Shown: positions 36,869-44,648 of the stretch, piece by piece
Layout of the letters: every line of letters begins with the position of its first letter
Numbering within the stretch: the stretch's first letter is position 1
DNA from: CAYRYU01 sp964428355
GTDB lineage: Bacteria > Muiribacteriota > Ozemobacteria > Ozemobacterales > Ozemobacteraceae
Direction: 5' to 3'
Length of the DNA stretch: 64,000 nucleotides
Assembly (NCBI GenBank): GCA_964428355.1
Contig: CAYRYU010000016.1
Coordinates: 28,942-92,941 of the forward strand
The notes under the pieces: generated by a model
The model's database searches: none
What the model was told of the DNA's origin: nothing
Seen by the model: only the letters and a program-made list of their open reading frames with translations
Program-made: the position numbers and the translations under genes

Positions 36869-36980
36869 ATTGCAGGATACTGTCCGGAATTGGGTTTCCA
36901 GAGGCACCCTCGGGGAACTTCGGGAAACAATTCTATGTGGGTATCCCCAAAAGCGCTCCCTGAACATATCAAGCCAATTC

Positions 36981-37019
36981 GGGGACAGGAGACTTTTTTG
37001 AATTGATTCCTGTGTCCCC
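36981..37019. repeat. REP-like imperfect hairpin B3
   Basis: GGGGACA (36981-36987) and TGTCCCC (37013-37019) with imperfect inner pairing, the partner of A3 about 112 bp downstream. Confidence 0.7.
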
Positions 37020-37041
37020 GATTTTCCACGCTCCGAAATGG

Positions 37042-37070
37042 AAAAACCGCTCCCCGTGAGGAGAGCGGCT
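37042..37070 (-). terminator. Rho-independent terminator after tRNA-Gly
   Basis: On the minus strand CCGCTCTCC and GGGGAGCGG pair (one G-U) around a 4-nt loop and are followed by five Ts. It starts a few bases after the tRNA 3' end. Confidence 0.8.
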
Positions 37071-37075
37071 CTGAG

Positions 37076-37148
37076 AGCGGGAAACGAGGCTTGAACTCGC
37101 GACATCCAGCTTGGGAAGCTGGCGCTCTACCAACTGAGCTATTCCCGC
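37076..37148 (-). tRNA. tRNA-Gly (anticodon CCC)
   Basis: 73-nt cloverleaf on the minus strand. Acceptor stem GCGGGAA/TTCCCGC with T discriminator; D-arm AGCTCAGTTGGTAGAGC; anticodon stem CCAGC/GCTGG around TTCCCAA, giving CCC, which reads GGG; T-arm GCGAG TTCAAGC CTCGT. CCA is not encoded. A terminator follows immediately. Confidence 0.96.
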
Positions 37149-37243
37149 ATCGAGGTTCATTCTACCACAAGGTGAATTCCAAGGCAACTCCCAAATCCCC
37201 AAATGTCTGAAGGGATTTGGGAGACAGGCAGTTTTCCGCTTTT

Positions 37244-37272
37244 TTGCTTTGACCGAAGAAAATGGTTAGAAT
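37244..37272 (+). promoter_or_regulatory. Possible promoter of the dCTP deaminase gene
   Basis: TTGCTT (37244-37249), 17 bp, TAGAAT (37267-37272), 45 bp before ATG 37318. The -10 is good, the -35 weak. Confidence 0.4.
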
Positions 37273-37317
37273 GTCCCACAGGAAAAGCACTATTTTTGAA
37301 GAAATCTGGAGCCTGCA

Positions 37318-37851
37318 ATGTCGATCCTCGGACAAAATGCCATCCTCGAAGAGATGCGCAAGGGAACCATCCGCATCGACCCCTTCGACGAGTCGATGCT
37401 CGGTCCCGCGAGCGTCGATCTCCACCTCTCGAACGCCTTCCGGGTCTTCGTTCACCTCCCGACCGATATCCACCTCGACCACGAGATCAATTTCAAGGCC
37501 GCCACGAAAGGCCTTTCGATACCTGACGGGGAGAGCATACTCATCCAACCCGGTCAGACCCTGCTTGGAATCACGAAGGAACGTATCACCCTCGGAAAGG
37601 GCCTCTCTGGCTGGCTCGAGGGCCGAAGCCGCTTTGCCCGGGTGGGTCTGTTGGTCCATATCTCCGCATCTTTCATGCAGCCGGGGATTTCGAACCACCA
37701 GGTCCTCGAAATGTCGAATTTCGGTCCGATCCCCCTCAGGGTCTTCCCAAACACCCCGATCTGCCAGTTCATCTTCCAGCGGTGCGAAGGGGCGGGAACA
37801 TACTCGGGGGTTTTTTCGGGCCAGACCCCGGAAACTTTCAGCCACGACTGA
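37318..37851 (+). CDS. dcd: dCTP deaminase
   Basis: 177 aa, normal for the family. Signatures: GPASVDLHLSNAF near residue 29, the active-site block LEGRSRFARVGLLVHISASF followed by MQPGISNHQVLEMSN with the catalytic Glu of the xLEx motif, and a C-terminal tail (SGQTPETFSHD) that closes over the nucleotide. It converts dCTP to dUTP (or dUMP in bifunctional forms), feeding dTMP synthesis. The HISASFMQPG loop departs from the commoner TAxxIDPG, so mono- versus bifunctional cannot be told. Confidence 0.9.
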   Translation: MSILGQNAILEEMRKGTIRIDPFDESMLGPASVDLHLSNAFRVFVHLPTDIHLDHEINFKAATKGLSIPDGESILIQPGQTLLGITKERITLGKGLSGWLEGRSRFARVGLLVHISASFMQPGISNHQVLEMSNFGPIPLRVFPNTPICQFIFQRCEGAGTYSGVFSGQTPETFSHD

Positions 37852-37884
37852 GGGCGGAAACGCCAGCCGTGAGCCCAGGAGGGA

Positions 37885-38313
37885 ATGGTGGGAACCAACG
37901 AATCAGTTGAAACGATCAAGACCGATCTCAAGCTCATCGGAGAACTGAAAGCGGCTTTCAAGCTGCAGCGGAACAACGACGGCTGCGGCCCGCTAGTTTT
38001 TGCCGGGGTCGCCGAATCGAACATCATCCCCGCCATCTCGGAAAGCGTGGAAAAGGTCTTCGGAAAGCCTTACAAAGCGGCCGGTGAAGGGGCCATCCTG
38101 AAAAACTGGTTCGACGGTTTCGTGAAAGCCGTCGGAGGCGTCCGCACGGACCAGACGTTGTTCCGGAAAACGATTTCCCCGAAGCTCGATCTCTTCTGCG
38201 CTTTCTGGCCGTGGGGCTCGAACCCGGTCAAGACGTCCATCCGTTTGGGCCTGATCTGCTACGAGGAAGCCGACGAGGAGGAGATGGCCAAAGCCCTCAA
38301 AGGCCAGTTCTGA
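37885..38313 (+). CDS. Conserved-looking small soluble protein, unknown function
   Basis: 142 aa. AGGAGGG (37877-37883) sits only 1 nt before ATG 37885, so GTG 37888 may be the true start. Mixed alpha/beta chain with motifs GCGPLVFAGVAESNIIPAIS and FCAFWPWGSNPVKTSIRLGL and no signal peptide or membrane helix. No family recognised. It lies 33 bp after dcd and is probably co-transcribed; a terminator hairpin follows at 38368-38399. Confidence 0.6.
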   Translation: MVGTNESVETIKTDLKLIGELKAAFKLQRNNDGCGPLVFAGVAESNIIPAISESVEKVFGKPYKAAGEGAILKNWFDGFVKAVGGVRTDQTLFRKTISPKLDLFCAFWPWGSNPVKTSIRLGLICYEEADEEEMAKALKGQF

Positions 38314-38367
38314 CCGCCTGACACACCGGGGTGTTTCACTTGCGCTCCGGATTCTTCTTCCTGAGAT

Positions 38368-38399
38368 TTCGGGGGCCACCACCCGAAGCCCCTTTTTTT
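38368..38399 (+). terminator. Rho-independent terminator
   Basis: TTCGGG (38368-38373) pairs with CCCGAA (38382-38387), or alternatively GGGGC with GCCCC (38388-38392); seven Ts follow at 38393-38399. It ends the dcd unit just before the convergent HEAT gene. Confidence 0.65.
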
Positions 38400-38402
38400 C
38401 AT

Positions 38403-40915
38403 TCAAGCCTTCAGGGAGCCTTTTGCCACGCTCCCGCGCAGGCTGCGGGCGAAGAAAGCCAGTGCTGATTTGAGCTCCTCGAACTCGCGGGGAAGCAGGT
38501 TGGAAAGCTTTTCGGCCACCAGTGGATTGTTCGGGCGTGCGAGGAGTAGTTCGGAGAGGAGGTCGAGGAGCACCTCGTTGTCACCCTGCTGGGCCTTTAG
38601 CTGGATCATTGCCGAGTAGAGGTTCATCGAAGGGTTCTTTTCCAGGGAATGGAGCCTTTCCAGAAGGGCCTCGCTCCCCGCGCCCTTCAGGTTCCGGGCA
38701 AGGTCGAAGCAGGCATGCAGGAGCTGGGTGTAGGTCTTGTGCGCGAGTTTCCCGAACTTCTGGGCCCGCCCGAAATCCCCCGCCATGACGGAAACGCGAT
38801 AGATGTCGAGAAGATCGGCAAGAACGCTTGGTCTGTCGTGCAGGCAGGCTTCGAGGAGGGTGATCGCCTGGTGATGCTTGTCTCGTGAAGCGCATGCCGA
38901 GGCCAGCATCCGGCGAATGGCATGGGAAGATGGATTGGCCTTTTGGGCGCGGTGAAGGGTTTCCTCGAACTCGCCCGGATCAGAAGCGGCCCCGGCGATG
39001 TTGAAAAACAGTTCCGACAGGAGCGGTTCGCGAAGCAGGGCGGGACCTTCCGGGGAAGCTTTCGAGACCTTTTTCACTTCCCGTCCGAGAGAGACCATCA
39101 GCGGGTGGTCGGAAAGCAGGGAGGGGGGGCAGATCCTCATCAACTGGCCGAGGGAATGACAGGCGGAGAGAACGTGAACCGGCGATGGAACGAGAAGCAT
39201 CCGGTTCAAAACGGGAACCACCTCGAGCTGGCCGAGCAGGAAAAGGCTCCGGGCTGCGGCGGTCCGTACACGTGGGGCGGGATCCTTGAGGCCGGTGGTG
39301 AGATACGGAATCGCCGACTGCCCCGCGTTCAGGAGTGTGTTCATGAGGTTCGCGCGCACGCGCGGGTCGGGATGATCGCAGAATCTGGCGAGTACCAGAA
39401 GTCTTGAATGCCCTGTCTTCCCAAGTGCGGAAACGAGGGACGCGATGACATAGGGGTGGTCGGCGCGATCCAGTGCCTTGAGGATGATCTCCTCCGCCGG
39501 GGCTCCCAGGGTCCCGCAAAGGATGGCTCCCTGGGTGCGGAGAAAGTTGGAGCCGGAATCCATCAGCTTCTGGAGCTTAGGAAGAATCCGTTCGCAAAGA
39601 TTCGGATCGGGACCGGCCTGGGGAAGGAGCCGCCGCAACGATAAGATCAACGCCCGCAAGACATCTCCCCGGGTCTCGTGGGAGAAGCGCTCCATAAGGN
39701 NNNNNNNNNNNNNNNNNNNNNNNNNNNNNNNNNNNNNNNNNNNNNNNNNNNNNNNNNNNNNNNNNNNNNNNNNNNNNNNNNNNNNNNNNNNNNNNNNNNG
39801 ATCAACGCCCGCAAGACATCTCCCCGGGTCTCGTGGGAGAAGCGCTCCATAAGGATGGGAAGCGAGGTTCGCGGAGGAATCCGGCCCAGGTTCTCGGCGG
39901 CGATGGCCCTTTCCACCGCGGATCCATGGTTGAGGGCGCTTTCCAGCTTCGACAAGGCTTTCAAAGACCCCAGGTGCCAGACCGCGGAGGCCGCTTCAAG
40001 AGCGACTTTAGCCTCGGAATCATCGACGAGAGGGTTGAGAAGAGCGGCCTTCTCGTCGACCGGGATCGGAAAGTCCATGATTCCGGAAATCGCGGCCTTC
40101 CTCACCACGGGCGACGAGTTCTGAAGGTATTCGACCAAGGTTGCCTGGACCTCGGCCCGCCCAGTTCCGGCAAGCATGTTGAGCAGTTGGGCCTTCTTCA
40201 CCGCGTTCGCGGACTCTTTCAAATGGCTCAGCAGGAGCAGCGCCGTCTTCGGACCGCCGCATGCCAGAAGAGCCCGGGCAGCCTCGACACAGATCCGGAG
40301 GTCGGGGTGCCTGAGGAATCCAAGCAGCTTGTCCGACAGCTCGGAAAGGGGGTGCATCTGGAGCGCGATCAAGACTGGAAGCAACTGCGCGGGATCCTCC
40401 CGGGAAAGTTCCCGTTGGAGCAGGTTGATCGCGTCTGCTTCCGAGGCGAGCGAAGCGAGGAGAAGGGCGAAACCCTCGGGGAACTGGAGCGCCCGGGAAC
40501 CCTGAATCAAGGGCATCGCGGGAAGGTCGAAGGTCAGGGTCCCTTCCATCCCGGTCGCTTCCTCGAGGGAATGGAGGATGTGCTCGACGATCGCCTTTTG
40601 ACGGACACGGGGGGCGAAGGCGAGCGCCTGGACCGCCGCAAGGCGCAGGGCGAAAGGCCCCGATGTCGAACGCTTTTCCAGGATGTCCACGGATTCCTGA
40701 AACATCCCACGCCATGCCGAATCGACGCGGGATGGAGCGGGAAACAACTTCCGCAGCCCGAGATGGGCAAGAAGCGCAAGGGAAGGATCGGGGTCGAAAA
40801 GATGCTCTTCGAGAATCTCCCGGTCGCCCGGCTCGGGCTCCCTTGCCAGGGCTGCAAGGGCTATCCGTCGTTTCCAGGGTTCTCCGTCGGTTGGAACTTC
40901 TCTTGGTCCGCTCAA
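38403..40915 (-). CDS. HEAT-repeat scaffold protein (interrupted by a false gap)
   Basis: Collapsing the Ns and the duplicated 55 bp (39645-39699 equals 39800-39854) keeps the codon phase and gives one protein of ~785 aa from ATG 40915. HEAT-like helices recur throughout (ALALLAHLGLRKLFPAPSR; VRKAAISGIMDFPIPVDEKA; ALEAASAVWHLGSLKALSKL; YVIASLVSALGKTGHSRLLV), followed by a TPR-like C-terminus. No signal peptide, membrane helix or enzymatic motif. Last gene of the minus-strand train starting at 51844, so it likely scaffolds that system. Similar in style to 27354-29333 but without the membrane tail. Confidence 0.82.
39700..39799. other. False assembly gap (100 Ns between overlapping contig ends)
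   Basis: The 55 bases left of the Ns (39645-39699) are identical to the 55 bases right of them (39800-39854). Removing the Ns and one copy restores a single open frame. Confidence 0.95.
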
Positions 40916-40958
40916 GTTTTCATTTCCCAGTTCGTCAGTCTTTCGCTCCCGCGCGAGG

Positions 40959-41735
40959 TCAGAATTTCGCGCCCTCGAGGGCCTGGATCCGGGTCGGAAG
41001 GTCGAAGAGCTCCCAGGGCATGAAGGGCCAGACGACCTCGGACAGGTTTTTCAGGAAGCCCAGGGCTCCCGTACAGGTCCGGGGGGGATTGCCCGACAAC
41101 AGGATCCCTTCCCGGTCGGCCTTGACCTGGTCGATCGACCCTGTCGCCTTGATGTAATCGCGGAGAACGCTCCTTACCTGGATGGAATCCCTTTTTTGGG
41201 GGGGCTGCTTAAGCAGGCGCAGGATCCGCGAGTAGAGGGCTTCTCCCTTGATGACTCCCATCGGAAGCCTGAGGGAAATCGCCGCGATGTTCCGGGCAAC
41301 TAGAAAATCGCGGGCTGCCGGAGTGTCTGCCAGCGAGAGCATTCCCGATGTCAGAATTATGGGGCCCCCGGGAAAGGGGATTTCCCACGGGATCTTGCTT
41401 TCGAGAATGAAAACCCTGTAAGGAAGAGCGGCACGTTGCGACCTCTGGGCAAGGGTCGTCCCAAGGGCCGTCAGTTCGGTATTCTCGACGATCGCAGTGG
41501 GAGAACCCGTCTGGGACACGAAGGCACTGAGCAGGAAGTTCCCCATATCGATCTCGGCGCGGCTTTCATCGAGAAGGCGTGAGAAATAGCTCGTCAGCGG
41601 ATTCTTCGCCCAGACCCGCCCACAGGGAAGAAAGCCCAGGAGAATCGCAAAAAGAACCATCCAGGGAACCGCACCCCATTTCTGACGCCTGGGAAGCAGT
41701 TTTCGGCATGATCCGGGGAACCCTCTAATCATCAT
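40959..41735 (-). CDS. M48-like pseudopeptidase lacking the zinc site
   Basis: 258 aa with a signal anchor (VPWMVLFAILLGFLPCGRVW). The body follows the M48 layout: a strand and loop (PFPGGPIILTSGMLSLADTP) exactly where active enzymes have 'PGGxIxxxxGLL', then ARDFLVARNIAAISLRL where HExxH should be, and DQVKADREGILLSGNPPRT where ExxADxxG should be. Both zinc histidines are gone and the third ligand Glu is Gln. Reading: a catalytically dead M48 homologue, perhaps a chaperone or inhibitor partner of the active M48 enzyme encoded two genes upstream (42965-44632). It overlaps the upstream gene by 11 bp. Confidence 0.65.
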   Translation of the reverse strand: MMIRGFPGSCRKLLPRRQKWGAVPWMVLFAILLGFLPCGRVWAKNPLTSYFSRLLDESRAEIDMGNFLLSAFVSQTGSPTAIVENTELTALGTTLAQRSQRAALPYRVFILESKIPWEIPFPGGPIILTSGMLSLADTPAARDFLVARNIAAISLRLPMGVIKGEALYSRILRLLKQPPQKRDSIQVRSVLRDYIKATGSIDQVKADREGILLSGNPPRTCTGALGFLKNLSEVVWPFMPWELFDLPTRIQALEGAKF

Positions 41736-42882
41736 CCTGGGTCTCCTTCTCGGGAGGATTGAGGAAAACTTTTATCCGATCGTCGAGAACGGCAAGCCGT
41801 TTGGTGGAGTTTCCGATCCGCAAACGGAGATCGGCACATTTTTCGATGCTCGCGGGATCGACCAGGAGCACCGCATCGAGCCGCATCTCGGAGACCGCAA
41901 GCTTTTTCCCGACGTCCTTGGTGACCTCGCCTATCTGGGTGAGAGCTTCCCGGACTCTTCCCCGGTCACCTTCATCAGCAACGGGAGCCATCAGAAGCTC
42001 GTGTACGTTCATCTCCAGTGAATCGAGCACCTTCTCGACCTCGACCATCCCTTCCGAAGCCTGGGAAAGGGAGAAATCCGCGGGCGGGGAAAGTTGGTCG
42101 GCGGGAACGAACCGGTTCAACCGCCCCAACCGCCGCGCTTCCGAACCCTGGATCTCCCGAACCGAGGCCACCTCGGGCTCACGATATGTTCGGGGAAAAG
42201 TGAACCGCGTGGGGAACCATCTTCCGTATGTCCCCGTCGCTCCAACGGTTTCGGGTATTTCTTCCAGAGCAGGGTCCTCCTGGGCAGGCGCAAGGGCAAG
42301 GGATTCGGAACCCGCGGATTCCTCAACCAGCTGGGATCCGGGGGTCACGATTGCCCTGGCATCCGCGACGGGTAGTGCCGGAAATGGTCTGAGCGCCGCC
42401 CCCGCAAGGATCGTCTCGATGATCTTCCTCGCCTCGACTTCGGTCAGGAGGCCATCGGGGTGGAACCTGTCCTTACCGACGGGGGGGAAAACCCCACCGA
42501 CCTGGTCGAGAACCGGGAACAGTTCGGAGGAGGTGGCGATATCCGAAAACCGCCCCGGAACAGGAGGGATCGGGGCATTCTTCCTGATGAACCCGCAGAG
42601 GATCTTTGCGGCTGCACCCCTGGAGACGGGCCAGTCGAGATGGAACCTTCCATCTCCATACGGCTCGAGGAGACCGCACTGGATGGCTTCGGCTTCGGAA
42701 AGGTTTCGCGACAGGAAGCCCTTGTAGATCTTTTCGAGGAAGGCGATCCGCGAGATCTTGACCGGCCCCCCGGCGAAAGAAGTGAAGCAGCCGACCGCCA
42801 AAAGGAAGAATACTAACGAAAACGCCGAAACCGTCCGATATCTGGAGCGCTGTAACTTATCGCCCCAAGGAGATGCGGCCAT
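41725..42882 (-). CDS. Secreted SLH-like domain protein
   Basis: 385 aa if started at ATG 42882; the open frame extends to 43086, but upstream codons overlap the M48 gene and precede the natural signal peptide (RTVSAFSLVFFLLAVGCFTS). After the signal come S-layer-homology-like stretches (ISRIAFLEKIYKGFL; GRFSDIATSSELFPVLDQVG; FHPDGLLTEVEARKIIETIL), a spacer, and a helical C-terminus (MVEVEKVLDSLEMNVHELLM). SLH domains anchor proteins to cell-wall polymers; here the match is partial. The start codon shares the CATG palindrome with the divergent small gene at 42881. Confidence 0.6.
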   Translation of the reverse strand: MAASPWGDKLQRSRYRTVSAFSLVFFLLAVGCFTSFAGGPVKISRIAFLEKIYKGFLSRNLSEAEAIQCGLLEPYGDGRFHLDWPVSRGAAAKILCGFIRKNAPIPPVPGRFSDIATSSELFPVLDQVGGVFPPVGKDRFHPDGLLTEVEARKIIETILAGAALRPFPALPVADARAIVTPGSQLVEESAGSESLALAPAQEDPALEEIPETVGATGTYGRWFPTRFTFPRTYREPEVASVREIQGSEARRLGRLNRFVPADQLSPPADFSLSQASEGMVEVEKVLDSLEMNVHELLMAPVADEGDRGRVREALTQIGEVTKDVGKKLAVSEMRLDAVLLVDPASIEKCADLRLRIGNSTKRLAVLDDRIKVFLNPPEKETQDDD

Positions 42883-43120
42883 GTCGGACATTAGGGAGCG
42901 CGCGCCAACGCCCCCCTCCTTCCAGGAAAACGAAGAATTTGTCATGGGCCAGATCCAGAAGTATTCATCCCTGACGGAACGCAATCTGGAGATGATCGAA
43001 AACCTCATCAAACAGGGATATCCCATGACCTCCCCGGAGGTCAAGCGTTTGCAGCAAAAATTGCACGAACTCGAGGTAAAGAGCAACTTCTGGCGAAGCC
43101 GGATGTTGAAATACCTTTAG
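42881..43120 (+). CDS. Small helical protein, antisense to the M48 gene end
   Basis: 79 aa from ATG 42881, eight bases after AAGGAG. Charged and helical (NEEFVMGQIQKYSSLTERNL; SPEVKRLQQKLHELEVKSNF), resembling a short coiled coil. It overlaps the last 156 bp of the M48 gene on the other strand in codon register. In the overlap, third-position GC is high in this frame and lower in the M48 frame, arguing that this frame is under coding constraint. No family recognised. Confidence 0.5.
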   Translation: MSDIRERAPTPPSFQENEEFVMGQIQKYSSLTERNLEMIENLIKQGYPMTSPEVKRLQQKLHELEVKSNFWRSRMLKYL

Positions 43121-44632
43121 AACCCCGGGATCGGGAACTCTTCCTCCCCAGGTCCGGGACACCGCCCCGCGGAGGAGGTAGGACCATTGGCCTGTCCGAC
43201 CCGCATACCGGCACAGTTGCTGCACCACTTCCGGGTGATCCCTGATACCCGGCGGAAGTCCCTGCAGGATTTCCAGACCCTGGGCGGCTTCACCACGTGA
43301 CAGTAGCTTCGACCCCCTCGTTATCGACAAAACCTGTGTCGTCTCGGCCCAGCAGATCCAGACGATAAGGAACCCGACGATCACGAGCCCACCCCTCATC
43401 ATGCGGGACTGGAAAAGGACATCGCTCACCGTTCCCTTCCAGTTCTTCGCCCGCTCTATCCTTTCGGGGAAATCGGGGTGGGTGAGGGTCCACCACGGCA
43501 GTCTAGCCGGAGGGGGAAGGATGAACTCCCTGAGTGTTTCCAGCGAGCTCACGAAGGGCTCCGCGCCCACCAGCGAAACAGCGAACCGATCGGCCTGGAC
43601 TTCGCTGCGCCGCGTGAGCGCAGTGAACAGCAGCAGGAAGACCGCGAGAAAAATGACGAGGTCGATCGAGGAGTCCAGGCTTTCGTGGGCAGCCAGGAAA
43701 TCGGGAAAACCCAGGAACAGCTTGAGTTTCACAAGAAACGAGAAGAAGATCAGATCCAGAGAGAAGATCAGGTAGGTCCAGACATGGCCGAGTTTCAGGT
43801 GTCCGAGCTCATGGGCAACGACTGCCGTGAGCTGGCTCTGGTCAAAAATGTCGAGAAGATACTGGGTGATGTAGACGTACCTGAACCGGTCCGACAGGCC
43901 GGCCACGGCGGCATTGGGAACGGGTTCACGGAAGGTGTCCCAGACCTTGATCCCGGTAATGCGGGTGGAGGCTTTCTCCGCAAGGTCCTTCACCTTACGG
44001 GTCAGGTCGGACTCGCCCATCTCGGAGGCCCGCCAGGCGAGATTGAAGAGATGGGGGGACAGAAGATAAAGGAAGACGAAGAAGAGAGGTGCAAGGAGGA
44101 ATGACTGGATATCGGACAACCCGGCAAGCTGGACCGAATCGATCGTGAGATCCTCGACCGCCATCCAGAGCAGCATGGGCGGGAAAAAAAGGATCGGGAG
44201 GGTCATGCGCGCCCGGAAAAACTCTTCAGGGGTCTGGTCCGGATCAAGGTATTCCCCATATCCCTCCTGGAAGGACCGCCGACTCTCCCAGAAAATCAGA
44301 CTGTACAAGGTGATGGAAAGGATCATCGGAAGGGCTTGCGGAAACAGCCGGGAAACTGATGGGAGTAGAAGAGGACCGGGGGCGGAAACCGAATGTAGGA
44401 GGGAAAGCCAGGCGACCACGCCGATCTGGAAGATCGTCTGCCCCGTCAGGAACCCGGGAAGCCGGTTCACGCTCTTCAGCTCGCGGAGCGTCTCGGGGAT
44501 CCATACCCGGAGCGCGAGAACCGTCAACCAGGCCCAGGCCACCATCGCGGCGCGAGGGAAGAACAAAAGGCTTCCCTGCAGCTCGACCGAGGCATACCCG
44601 AGAAGAACCAGCGGGATGAACGCCGAAATCAT
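42965..44632 (-). CDS. M48-family integral membrane zinc metalloprotease
   Basis: 555 aa. Multiple N-terminal membrane helices, then the protease core with VVAHELGHLKLGH (zinc ligands H274 and H278) and the distal glutamate motif RRSEVQADRFAVSLVG, flanked by further helices (LVIFLAVFLLLFTAL) and a soluble C-terminus. The layout is that of HtpX/Ste24-like enzymes that degrade or process membrane and envelope proteins. Its 3' end overlaps the opposite-strand gene 42881-43120. It lies 16 bp after the 44649 gene in the same minus-strand train and near an inactive M48 relative. Confidence 0.88.
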   Translation of the reverse strand: MISAFIPLVLLGYASVELQGSLLFFPRAAMVAWAWLTVLALRVWIPETLRELKSVNRLPGFLTGQTIFQIGVVAWLSLLHSVSAPGPLLLPSVSRLFPQALPMILSITLYSLIFWESRRSFQEGYGEYLDPDQTPEEFFRARMTLPILFFPPMLLWMAVEDLTIDSVQLAGLSDIQSFLLAPLFFVFLYLLSPHLFNLAWRASEMGESDLTRKVKDLAEKASTRITGIKVWDTFREPVPNAAVAGLSDRFRYVYITQYLLDIFDQSQLTAVVAHELGHLKLGHVWTYLIFSLDLIFFSFLVKLKLFLGFPDFLAAHESLDSSIDLVIFLAVFLLLFTALTRRSEVQADRFAVSLVGAEPFVSSLETLREFILPPPARLPWWTLTHPDFPERIERAKNWKGTVSDVLFQSRMMRGGLVIVGFLIVWICWAETTQVLSITRGSKLLSRGEAAQGLEILQGLPPGIRDHPEVVQQLCRYAGRTGQWSYLLRGAVSRTWGGRVPDPGVLKVFQHPASPEVALYLEFVQFLLQTLDLRGGHGISLFDEVFDHLQIAFRQG

Positions 44633-44648
44633 CGAAGCCTGCTTCCGA

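Larger units (their letters stand above)
36805..37075. other. Intergenic region with third hairpin pair
   Basis: The pseudopilin operon ends at 36804; hairpins A3 (36824-36868) and B3 (36981-37019) fill much of the space before the tRNA gene on the other strand, and the tRNA terminator lies at 37042-37070. The ~105 bp between the hairpins shows no gene or similarity to the other inter-hairpin spacers. From 37149 to 37317 only a possible promoter for the dCTP deaminase gene is seen. Confidence 0.6.

Noticed and set aside
39647..39854. Two separate HEAT genes or a real 55-bp direct repeat
   Set aside because: Exact 55-bp identity directly at both edges of 100 Ns is an unmerged contig overlap, and the frame is continuous after collapsing.
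41725..43086. 453-aa form of the SLH-like protein starting at 43086
   Set aside because: The extra N-terminal residues precede the signal peptide and are antisense to the small gene and inside the M48 gene end.
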